This document shows, piece by piece, positions 6,327 through 11,738 of a stretch of 11,738 bases of DNA (position 1 is the first letter of the stretch; each line of letters opens with the position of its first letter). Under the pieces are notes generated by a model, which was given only the letters and a program-made list of their open reading frames with translations, had not been told where the DNA came from and made no database searches. A program made the translations under genes and the position numbers. The stretch comes from Deltaproteobacteria bacterium (GTDB lineage: Bacteria; Desulfobacterota; DSM-4660; Desulfatiglandales; Desulfatiglandaceae), in assembly GCA_019314425.1 (NCBI GenBank), contig JAFCZI010000040.1, positions 1 to 11,738 of the forward strand, in the 5' to 3' direction.

Positions 6327-7160
6327 ATGGCCGACGCAAAAGTAACCATTGGTGACTTACAGAAAAAAATGGAGGCAGGTCAAAAAATTTCGATGATGAC
6401 CGCCTATGACTATCCGACCGCAAGTCTGGTGGATCAAGCCGGAATCGACACCATCCTGGTGGGAGATTCCCTGGGTATGGTGGTCCTGGGCTACGACTCA
6501 ACCGTACCCGTAACCATGGACGAAATGATTCACCACTGCAAAGCCGTCCGCAGGGGCACAAAACGGGCGTTTATCATCGGAGACATGCCGTTCATGTCCT
6601 ACCAGGTGAGTCTTGAAAAGGCCGTGGAAAACGCCGGGCGCTTTATCAAGGAAGCCGGTTGTGAATGCGTGAAACTGGAAGGGGGCACGGAAATGGTTCC
6701 GGTGGTAAAGGCCATTTGTACCGCAGGAATTCCTGTTTGTACTCACATTGGGTTAACCCCGCAGACCGCAACGAAATTGAGCGGCTTCAAAGTCCAGGGA
6801 AAAGATGCCGAGGGCGCCAGAAAGCTGGTCCAGTCGGCCAGGGATCTGGAAGCGGCGGGGGCCTTTATGATCGTCCTGGAATGCATTCCCGATCCGGTGG
6901 CAAAAAAGATAACCGATGCGCTTCAAATCCCCACCATCGGCATCGGCGCGGGAAAAGATTGTGATGGCCAGGTGTTGGTGTACCATGATCTGGTGGGGTT
7001 GTTTGAGCGCTTTACACCCAAAATGGTCAAGCAGTATGTGAATCTGGCGCCCCAGATCTGCGACGCGCTGGTTCAATACAAACAGGAGGTTGAGGACGGG
7101 ACATTTCCGGGCCCGGAACACAGTTTCGCCATGAAAGCGGAAGAGGCGGAAAAGATTTAG
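6327..7160 (+). CDS. panB: 3-methyl-2-oxobutanoate hydroxymethyltransferase (ketopantoate hydroxymethyltransferase)
   Basis: PanB transfers a hydroxymethyl group from 5,10-methylene-tetrahydrofolate to 2-oxoisovalerate to give ketopantoate, the first committed step of pantothenate and CoA synthesis, in the cytoplasm as a (beta/alpha)8-barrel oligomer. The 277 residues match the family's 260-280. Metal and active-site positions expected from E. coli PanB are present: D47 in VGDSLGM, D86 in IGDMPF, E118 in VKLEGG and E185 in VLECIP; IPTIGIGAG lies at 201-209. The ATG at 6327 was chosen because AAGGAGGAG precedes it at the right distance; the in-frame start at 6255 lies in the T-run of the terminator. 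The next enzyme, PanE, follows after 25 nt, so the two form a pathway operon. panC and panD are not in the window. Confidence 0.97.
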   Translation: MADAKVTIGDLQKKMEAGQKISMMTAYDYPTASLVDQAGIDTILVGDSLGMVVLGYDSTVPVTMDEMIHHCKAVRRGTKRAFIIGDMPFMSYQVSLEKAVENAGRFIKEAGCECVKLEGGTEMVPVVKAICTAGIPVCTHIGLTPQTATKLSGFKVQGKDAEGARKLVQSARDLEAAGAFMIVLECIPDPVAKKITDALQIPTIGIGAGKDCDGQVLVYHDLVGLFERFTPKMVKQYVNLAPQICDALVQYKQEVEDGTFPGPEHSFAMKAEEAEKI

Positions 7161-7185
7161 GATTCACCATCAAGGGAGTTTTGCC

Positions 7186-8127
7186 ATGAATTTCTTAATC
7201 GTCGGACCGGGGGCAATGGGTTGCCTTTTCGCCGGACACCTCAAAAAAGCCGGGCACCCGGTGGTGATTCTGGATTACAGAGAGGACCGGGCCAGGCATA
7301 TCAACGAAAACGGCATTTCCCTGGAAGGGGTGGGGGGAAAATTCAAAGTCCAGGTGGACGCCGTGACCCAAAAAAAACCCTCCCGGAAAATCCATATGGC
7401 CCTGATCTGCGTCAAGGCCTATCAAACGGATGAGGTCGCCCGAACGCTTTCATCGTGGCTTGATCCCGACGTTGGGGTTCTCACCCTTCAAAATGGCCTG
7501 GGCAACCTGGAGATTCTGCAAAAGGTGCTGGGTGACAAGCGGGTCCTGGGGGGTGTCACGGCGGAAGGGGCAACGCTTCTCGGCCCCGGCCACGTGCGGC
7601 ATGCCGGGCGGGGGCCTACGATTATCGGTCCGACAGGATCGGACGATGGGCCCGTGGCAAACATTGTTTCCGCCTTTGCGGATGCCGGTTTTGACATCCG
7701 TGCCGTGGATGGGGTAGAGGACCTGATCTGGGGAAAACTGATCGTAAACGTGGGCATCAACGCCCTGGCAGCCATTACGAAACTCAAGAACGGCCAACTA
7801 CCGGACATTGACGGCACACGTCAGGTGATGAAAGAGGCGATCCTTGAAGCCGTGAGGGTTGCGGATGCCAAGGGTATCAAACTGCCATTTCCCGATCCCA
7901 TCGAAAGGGTCCTGGAAGTATGCCGCGGTACCGCCGACAATATCGCGTCCATGCTGCAGGATGTATTGGCCCAACGGGCTACGGAAATCCGTTTCATCAA
8001 TGGGGCCATTGTTTCAGAAGGTCGGCGGCTGGGCATTCCAACACCCGTCAATTTTACGCTGAGCTGTCTGGTGGAAGCACTTCAGGATTCTTATAACGAA
8101 GCCGTGAGGCGTACCGGTACGCTGTAA
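7186..8127 (+). CDS. panE: 2-dehydropantoate 2-reductase (ketopantoate reductase)
   Basis: PanE reduces ketopantoate, the product of the upstream enzyme, to pantoate with NADPH in the cytoplasm. The 313-residue protein has the N-terminal Rossmann motif VGPGAMG (6-12), ALICVKAYQ (72-80) and LQNGLGN (101-107), the catalytic lysine K184 in IWGKLIVN, and the C-terminal helical domain signature SMLQD (255-259) with E267 and N272 in TEIRFING. Length is at the upper end for the family. The start has AAGGGAG eight bases upstream. It is 25 nt downstream of panB and certainly in the same operon. The stop codon lies where the similarity of an antisense acyl-CoA synthetase fragment (8091-8258) ends, suggesting that the DNA just downstream of panE is a rearrangement junction. 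No strong terminator is seen after the stop. Confidence 0.95.
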   Translation: MNFLIVGPGAMGCLFAGHLKKAGHPVVILDYREDRARHINENGISLEGVGGKFKVQVDAVTQKKPSRKIHMALICVKAYQTDEVARTLSSWLDPDVGVLTLQNGLGNLEILQKVLGDKRVLGGVTAEGATLLGPGHVRHAGRGPTIIGPTGSDDGPVANIVSAFADAGFDIRAVDGVEDLIWGKLIVNVGINALAAITKLKNGQLPDIDGTRQVMKEAILEAVRVADAKGIKLPFPDPIERVLEVCRGTADNIASMLQDVLAQRATEIRFINGAIVSEGRRLGIPTPVNFTLSCLVEALQDSYNEAVRRTGTL

Positions 8128-8258
8128 CCGCCTTCTAAAAGGAATTTGACAACCCCATATCCACCGAAAACACCTTCTTTGAAAGAACCGATCACAGCCA
8201 CGCCTTCCGGCTCAAAAAAGGAGGTGAGATCGTTTTTTTGGGGTTTACTTTGAGGCAC
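8091..8258 (-). pseudogene. N-terminal fragment of NDP-forming acyl-CoA synthetase (CoA-binding domain)
   Basis: A 55-codon minus-strand frame starting at GTG 8258, with AAAAGG five to six bases upstream, reads SFFEPEGVAVIGSFKEG (13-29) and then GGYGVVKFLLEGGY (32-45). This is the start of the CoA-binding Rossmann domain of ADP-forming acetate/acyl-CoA ligases, usually about 700 residues: typically a (S/D)FFxPxGVAVIG start followed by a GY..(V/L)xN(L)L..G(F/Y) stretch. Similarity stops after residue 45-46, at 8121-8126, which coincides with the panE stop (8125-8127). The last ten codons run antisense through panE and look unrelated. I therefore call it a truncated remnant; any product would be non-functional. 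It follows the small membrane-protein gene by 29 nt on the same strand. The assignment rests on by-eye motif recognition. Confidence 0.62.
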
Positions 8259-8287
8259 TTGATCCTTTTCCTCCGATTTTTGCTACG

Positions 8288-8509
8288 CTATTTCATCAAT
8301 ATCCTGGCGCCCGAAAATCCGATGAAAACGGATAAGCCGGCTATGATCTGGTTTTTATCATAAAACTCAAACCCGATCAAAACCGCCAGTAAAAGAAACA
8401 ACAGCCCTATGATTTTGGGCCTTCGTATTTTCTTTAATATAAAATCCGAAAGAAACATACTGACCCAGAACAAAAAAAACGCCGAGATGCCGATCGCCCA
8501 CAATTTCAT
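8288..8509 (-). CDS. Small hydrophobic membrane protein, unknown function
   Basis: The 73-residue protein is dominated by hydrophobic stretches at about 3-24, 33-49 and 54-69, with a basic loop KKIRRPK (26-32) between the first two. It probably spans the membrane two or three times. No known family is recognised. The ATG lies three bases after the stop of the truncated antitoxin-like frame (TGA-AGT-ATG), and AAAAGGGA about nine bases upstream can serve as ribosome binding site. Its neighbours on the same strand are gene fragments, so it may be the one intact survivor of an older operon, or itself a remnant. There is no evident promoter of its own. Confidence 0.5.
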   Translation of the reverse strand: MKLWAIGISAFFLFWVSMFLSDFILKKIRRPKIIGLLFLLLAVLIGFEFYDKNQIIAGLSVFIGFSGARILMK

Positions 8510-8512
8510 ACT

Positions 8513-8650
8513 TCAATCCCTTTTACAACGCCATCTGTAGATAGACCCGTGACTTTTTACGAGACCATCAAAATTGGCCCTCGAAAGATCCGGATGCTTC
8601 AAAACATTTTCTCCCTCATCAAACTTCCTGTCAAAGTCTTCAGCCTTCAT
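8513..8650 (-). pseudogene. Truncated BrnA/CopG-like antitoxin N-terminus
   Basis: A 45-codon frame with an excellent ribosome binding site (AGGAGG at 8665-8660) starts MKAEDFDRKFDEGENV and continues through HPDLSRA (19-25). This is the characteristic N-terminus of BrnA/CopG-type antitoxins (MKAxxFDxKFDxGEDI...LDxSKA), which normally continue with a ribbon-helix-helix DNA-binding region to about 75-90 residues. Here the sequence after residue 25 does not resemble that region, so the DNA-binding part is missing. Departure from the family begins near 8575, next to gactttttacgagaccatca (8551-8570), which looks like a terminal motif of a dispersed element. The start overlaps the end of the BrnT-like frame by 11 nt, the usual toxin-antitoxin arrangement. 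It is too short for default gene callers. Confidence 0.58.
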
Positions 8651-8795
8651 ATAGATCAACCTCCTCATCTCTCGCCCGACGTACAGAGATAATCCTTTGG
8701 ATAGCGTTTATCAACCAATATTTTGAATGGCTGAAGACAAGAGCTTGATCTTGCGTTTTGGGAATACACCGTGATATAAGAAACTTTGATATCAT
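8640..8795 (-). pseudogene. C-terminal remnant of BrnT-like (DUF497) toxin
   Basis: A 51-codon minus-strand frame ends with RIISVRRARDEEVDLYEG (34-51), the hallmark C-terminus of BrnT/DUF497 ribonuclease toxins (RIISARxAxxxExxxYE). ALVFSHS (18-24) occupies the position of the preceding core strand (LLVVSHT-like). Intact BrnT has about 90-95 residues. The N-terminal half (FEWDxxKAxxNxxKHG) is absent, and a stop codon lies four codons upstream of the first ATG. The frame overlaps the antitoxin-like start by 11 nt. It lies immediately upstream of nadE on the opposite strand and contains the candidate nadE promoter. The truncation means no active toxin is expected. Family recognition is by motif only. 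Confidence 0.65.
8751..8780 (+). promoter_or_regulatory. Candidate extended -10 promoter for nadE
   Basis: TTGCGT (8751-8756) and TATAAG (8775-8780) are 18 bp apart, and a TG one base before the -10 hexamer (8772-8773) makes it an extended -10. Transcription would start near 8787, giving a leader of about 53 nt before the ATG at 8840. The match is moderate. Confidence 0.4.
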
Positions 8796-8839
8796 TTGGT
8801 GAAGAAATCAATCCGCTTGCGTTTTCACTGGAGCATCTC

Positions 8840-10897
8840 ATGGCCCGACCGTTTCATTCCATCTATTCCCATGGGTTTATTCGTTCGGCCGTCTGCGTAC
8901 CGTCTCTGCGTGTGGCCGATCCGGTCTACAACCTGGAACACACGCTCGAGCTCGCCCGCCGCGCGTCTGATCATCATGCCGCATTCGTGCTCTTTCCGGA
9001 ACTGGGGCTGTCCGCCTTTTCCAATGAGGACCTGTTTCACCAGGATGCGTTGTTGGAGGCGGTTCGAGAGGCGCTGGCCGAGCTCATCGCTGAAAGCAGA
9101 AATCTCTCCCCCCTCTTGCTGGTGGGGGCGCCCCTTCGCTTTCAGGGAAAACTGTTCAACTGCGCCCTGGCTATCTACAGGGGGAAAGTGCTGGGGATTG
9201 TTCCGAAAACATACCTTCCCAATTACCGGGAATATTATGAAAAACGCCAGTTTGTTTCCGCCCGATACGCGTTGGAACCGGAGGTCCGGTTTCAGGATCA
9301 ATCCGTTCCGTTCGGCAACGACCTGATTTTTGAAGCCGAAAATCTGCCGGGATTCGCTCTGCATGTGGAAATCTGTGAGGACATGTGGGTGCCAATTTCC
9401 CCCAGCGCCTACGGGGCCCTTGCCGGCGCCACGGTATTGGCAAACCTGTCCGCCAGCAACATCACGGTGGGCAAAACGGATTACCGGCGTCTCATTTGTG
9501 CATCCCAGTCGGCCAAATGCATTTCAGCGTACCTCTATTCCGCTGCCGGTTACGGGGAATCCACCACGGATTTGGCCTGGGACGGGCATGCCATGATTTA
9601 TGAAAAAAATGTCCTGTTGGCTGAAACGGATCGTTTTCAGACAGAAGAACAGATCATTTTTGCCGATATTGATCTGGAGCGACTCTTGCAGGACCGGATG
9701 CGCACCACCAGTTTTCAGGACTCGGTGGTCGAGCATCGCGAGCGGCTGATGGCAATGCGCCGGATTCCCTTTGAATTCAAGATTCCAGAGGGTGTCATTC
9801 CGCTCACGCGGGAGGTATCGCGGTTTCCCTATGTACCCGGGGAATCTGCGGCACGTGATGATCGCTGTTATGAGGTTTACAATATTCAGGTTCACGGTCT
9901 AATGAAACGCATGTCGGCCGCCGGCGTCGAAAAGCTTGTTATCGGCGTGTCCGGGGGGCTTGACTCCACACAGGCTTTGATTGTCGCCGCCAGAACCATG
10001 GACCGTCTGGGTCTTCCGCGCACAAACATTCTCGGTTACACAATGCCCGGTTTTGCCACCAGCGGGACCACCCGCAGCAACGCGTGCGACTTGATGAATG
10101 CGTTGGGTGTCACGGCACGGGAAATCGACATTCGACCGACGTGCCTGCAGGTGTTCAAGGATATCGAGCATCCCTTTGCCCAAGGTGAGAAGCGCTACGA
10201 TGTAACCTTTGAAAATGTGCAAGCGGGCCAGCGGTCCGCCCATCTTTTCAGGCTGGCCAACTTTCACAACGCCATTGTACTGGGCACCGGGGATTTGAGT
10301 GAGTTGGCCCTGGGGTGGAGCACCTATGGCGTTGGGGATCAGATGTCCCATTACAACGTCAACGGGTCGGTTCCCAAAACCCTCATTCATCACCTCATCC
10401 GCTGGGTGGTGAAAACCGGGCAGTTCAGTGAGGAAACCGGTGCGGTCCTTGAGGCCATCGCGGGGACGGAAATCTCCCCGGAACTGGTGCCCGACGAGCA
10501 TGGTGATGGGACAAAACCGTTCCAGAAAACCGAGGCCGTCATCGGCCCCTATGAACTCCAGGACTTCAACCTCTATTACATCACCCGTTTCGGTTTTCGG
10601 CCGAGCAAGGTGGCTTTTTTGAGTTATTGTGCCTGGAACGACAGCGCCTGCGGCGTCTGGCCGGAAATCCTTCCGCCGTCGCAGCGACACGAATATGATT
10701 TATCCGCCATCAAAAGATGGCTGAAGGTATTTCTCTACCGTTTTTTCAAAACGAGCCAGTTTAAGCGATCCGCCCTTCCCAACGGTCCCAAAGTGGGCTC
10801 CGGGGGGTCCCTTTCCCCCCGTGGAGACTGGCGTGCGCCCAGTGACTCGGAAGCCACCGTATGGCTTGACGAGTTACATCGAAACGTCCCCGATTAG
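8840..10897 (+). CDS. nadE: Glutamine-dependent NAD+ synthetase
   Basis: This 685-residue enzyme makes NAD+ from nicotinate adenine dinucleotide with ATP and glutamine, the last step of NAD synthesis, in the cytoplasm. The N-terminal nitrilase-type glutaminase domain (about 12-300) has its triad: E54 in [10 protein letters not shown]123 in [13 protein letters not shown] and C179 in VEICEDMW. The C-terminal synthetase domain has the pyrophosphate-binding loop SGGLDST (371-377) and [16 protein letters not shown], typical of the long TB-type NadE (about 680 residues, homo-octamer with an ammonia tunnel). The start is the ATG at 8840 because GGAG lies six bases upstream; the in-frame TTG at 8786 would add 18 residues without a good ribosome binding site. 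The C-terminus (after about 645) is rich in Gly/Ser/Pro, as in relatives. It is transcribed alone, with repeats following. Confidence 0.96.
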   Translation: MARPFHSIYSHGFIRSAVCVPSLRVADPVYNLEHTLELARRASDHHAAFVLFPELGLSAFSNEDLFHQDALLEAVREALAELIAESRNLSPLLLVGAPLRFQGKLFNCALAIYRGKVLGIVPKTYLPNYREYYEKRQFVSARYALEPEVRFQDQSVPFGNDLIFEAENLPGFALHVEICEDMWVPISPSAYGALAGATVLANLSASNITVGKTDYRRLICASQSAKCISAYLYSAAGYGESTTDLAWDGHAMIYEKNVLLAETDRFQTEEQIIFADIDLERLLQDRMRTTSFQDSVVEHRERLMAMRRIPFEFKIPEGVIPLTREVSRFPYVPGESAARDDRCYEVYNIQVHGLMKRMSAAGVEKLVIGVSGGLDSTQALIVAARTMDRLGLPRTNILGYTMPGFATSGTTRSNACDLMNALGVTAREIDIRPTCLQVFKDIEHPFAQGEKRYDVTFENVQAGQRSAHLFRLANFHNAIVLGTGDLSELALGWSTYGVGDQMSHYNVNGSVPKTLIHHLIRWVVKTGQFSEETGAVLEAIAGTEISPELVPDEHGDGTKPFQKTEAVIGPYELQDFNLYYITRFGFRPSKVAFLSYCAWNDSACGVWPEILPPSQRHEYDLSAIKRWLKVFLYRFFKTSQFKRSALPNGPKVGSGGSLSPRGDWRAPSDSEATVWLDELHRNVPD

Positions 10898-10931
10898 CGG
10901 GGCGGGGCATAACATAGGATATCACCAGCGT

Positions 10932-11210
10932 CTGAACGAAAATACGGAAATAAAGAGCCAATTTCAAAATGTTCAATTTTGTTCGAGGTCAAGGAAGACG
11001 AAAATTTTAACCGCAGGGATATATTGGATATTTCGAGGATTAAAATTTTAGTTTGACGCAGAGATCGGGCAAAAGGGGGCGTTTTAAAACTGGCTCTAAA
11101 GTTTTCCATTTTTGAGTTGATGCTTACAACTCTGTAAAATTGTAGATCTTTTCAACTTAAAACCCGAAACTTAAAACTTAAAACCGTGCCTGAACGGCTT
11201 TTTCGTTCAG
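10932..11210. repeat. Outer inverted repeat enclosing the nadE-queD gap
   Basis: CTGAACGAAAA at 10932-10942 is the exact reverse complement of TTTTCGTTCAG at 11200-11210. The same CTGAACGAAAA sequence forms part of the terminal repeats of the element at 4597-4717, so it is a shared terminal motif. The enclosed 279 bp are AT-rich, carry no gene I can support, and contain a second inverted-repeat pair (10954-11097). At 11153-11185 there is a short tandem run of CTTAAAAC-like units. Confidence 0.6.
10954..11097. repeat. 144-bp inner palindromic element
   Basis: AGAGCCAATTTCAAAA (10954-10969) and TTTTAAAACTGGCTCT (11082-11097) are inverted repeats matching at 14 of 16 positions. The interior is itself roughly palindromic: AAAATTTTAA occurs on the left arm near 11001-11010 and TTAAAATTTT on the right arm near 11040-11049. 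AGGTCAAGGAA (10986-10996) and GACGCAG (11055-11061) are shared with the element between the pilT genes. No transposase or other product is encoded. Confidence 0.68.
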
Positions 11211-11214
11211 GCAC
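11186..11214. repeat. Perfect hairpin just upstream of queD
   Basis: GTGCCTGAACG (11186-11196) and CGTTCAGGCAC (11204-11214) form a perfect 11-bp stem with a 7-nt loop GCTTTTT. The right arm includes the terminal motif of the repeat family. It ends 16 nt before the queD start. No T-run follows on the plus strand; on the minus strand a moderately T-rich stretch follows, so termination from the right is only a possibility. Confidence 0.6.
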
Positions 11215-11230
11215 TGACTATGGAGGAATG

Positions 11231-11617
11231 ATGGCCGGGGTATTTGAGATATACGTACAAACGCACTTTTCCGCCGCACATGCTTTAAGGGGATATCCCG
11301 GGGATTGTGCCCGCGTTCATGGGCACAACTGGATCATCGATGTGTTTGTCCGGTGCGAGAAACTTAACGACATCGGCATCGGTCTTGATTTCAGGGAAAT
11401 TAAAGAGAGTGTGAAGCGCGTTCTCAAAAACCTGGACCACTTCAATTTGAATGAGCTGCCGGCGTTTCAAGACATCAACCCCACCTCCGAAAATATCGCC
11501 CGATTTTTATACCGGGAATTGAGCAAACATCTCAATTCCGACAGCATCACCGTCTCCAGAATCAAGGTCTCGGAAACCCCCGGCGCGGGCGCCTTCTATT
11601 GGGAGGAACACCCATGA
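11231..11617 (+). CDS. queD: 6-carboxy-5,6,7,8-tetrahydropterin synthase
   Basis: QueD converts 7,8-dihydroneopterin triphosphate to 6-carboxytetrahydropterin, the second step towards 7-deazaguanine (preQ0, queuosine), in the cytoplasm. The 128-residue protein has the zinc ligands H17 in SAAHAL and H30/H32 in HGHN, the catalytic cysteine C26 in [13 protein letters not shown] (68-70), PTSENIA (84-90) and E115 in SETPGAG. The C-x3-HGH arrangement fits QueD rather than eukaryotic-type PTPS. Two adjacent ATGs (11228, 11231) follow GGAGGA; the second gives the better spacing, and the upstream GTG at 11186 lies in the hairpin. The stop overlaps the queE start (ATGA), so the two are translationally coupled. 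Confidence 0.95.
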   Translation: MAGVFEIYVQTHFSAAHALRGYPGDCARVHGHNWIIDVFVRCEKLNDIGIGLDFREIKESVKRVLKNLDHFNLNELPAFQDINPTSENIARFLYRELSKHLNSDSITVSRIKVSETPGAGAFYWEEHP

Positions 11618-11738
11618 CGCTTCGTGTCAATGAAATATTTTACAGCATACAGGGGGAATCCTCTTATGCCGGACTCCCTTGTGTATTTGTCCGGTTGACC
11701 GGATGCAATCTGAGATGTTCCTACTGCGACACCCGGTA
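11614..11738 (+). CDS. queE: 7-carboxy-7-deazaguanine synthase, N-terminal part (runs off the window)
   Basis: The first 41 codons are present before the window ends. They read [17 protein letters not shown] (9-25), then the radical SAM cluster motif C31-x3-C35-x2-C38 in [11 protein letters not shown]. This is the QueE signature, the enzyme that ring-contracts 6-carboxytetrahydropterin (the QueD product) to 7-carboxy-7-deazaguanine using S-adenosylmethionine, a [4Fe-4S] cluster and Mg2+. The ATG at 11614 overlaps the queD stop (ATGA). The 3' part and any following queC lie outside. Confidence 0.92.
   Translation, partial: MTLRVNEIFYSIQGESSYAGLPCVFVRLTGCNLRCSYCDTR

Noticed and set aside
8786..8839. 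TTG start for nadE 18 codons upstream
   Set aside because: It has no good ribosome binding site and overlaps the expected transcription start; the ATG at 8840 follows GGAG at correct spacing.
9899..10690. Minus-strand open frame of 263 codons opposite nadE
   Set aside because: It is a mirror frame of the synthetase domain, with no recognisable motif.
11153..11185. CRISPR-like short tandem units (CTTAAAAC)
   Set aside because: The units are about 8-13 bp without spacers, so this is simple AT-rich tandem sequence, not an array.

Overview
The window reads as chromosomal housekeeping DNA from a strictly anaerobic Desulfobacterota-type (sulfate-reducer-like, Desulfobacterales/Desulfatiglandales-like) bacterium. 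This is inferred from the two-subunit [4Fe-4S] class I fumarase, the paired type IV pilus retraction ATPases with an MJ0042-type zinc ribbon, the TB-like glutamine-dependent NadE, and the style of the intergenic repeats. No intact phage, IS, CRISPR array, tRNA or rRNA is visible.

Layout: (1) 1-427 has no supportable gene; it holds two palindromic repeat units in opposite orientation. (2) 428-2349, plus strand: fumarase alpha subunit, translationally coupled (TAATG) to a GHMP-family sugar kinase; the fumarase beta subunit is absent. (3) 5801-2389, minus strand: a four-gene set, pilT, a second PilT/PilU-like ATPase, a zinc-ribbon protein with a degenerate receiver-like domain, and a small acidic protein. 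A consensus-like promoter precedes it, and a 121-bp inverted-repeat-bounded element sits between the two ATPase genes. (4) 5883-6326: divergent promoter region. The plus-strand arm leads into about 265 nt of structured leader or small RNA ending in a strong terminator-like hairpin just before panB. (5) 6327-8127, plus strand: panB-panE, two steps of pantothenate synthesis. (6) 8128-8839 looks like an ordinary gap but is a minus-strand gene graveyard. It holds a BrnT-like toxin C-terminus, an overlapping BrnA/CopG-like antitoxin N-terminus, a small membrane protein that still appears intact, and the N-terminus of an NDP-forming acyl-CoA synthetase whose similarity stops at the panE stop codon. 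(7) 8840-10897, plus strand: nadE. (8) 10898-11230: AT-rich, with nested inverted-repeat elements related to the one in the pilT operon. (9) 11231 to the end, plus strand: queD and the start of queE (7-deazaguanine/queuosine pathway), overlapping by ATGA.

The main genes are familiar. The less obvious content is the decayed toxin-antitoxin and acyl-CoA synthetase fragments, the candidate regulated leader before panB, the pilT operon with its zinc-ribbon/pseudo-receiver partner, and the family of short palindromic elements. All family assignments come from reading motifs by eye; no database search was possible.
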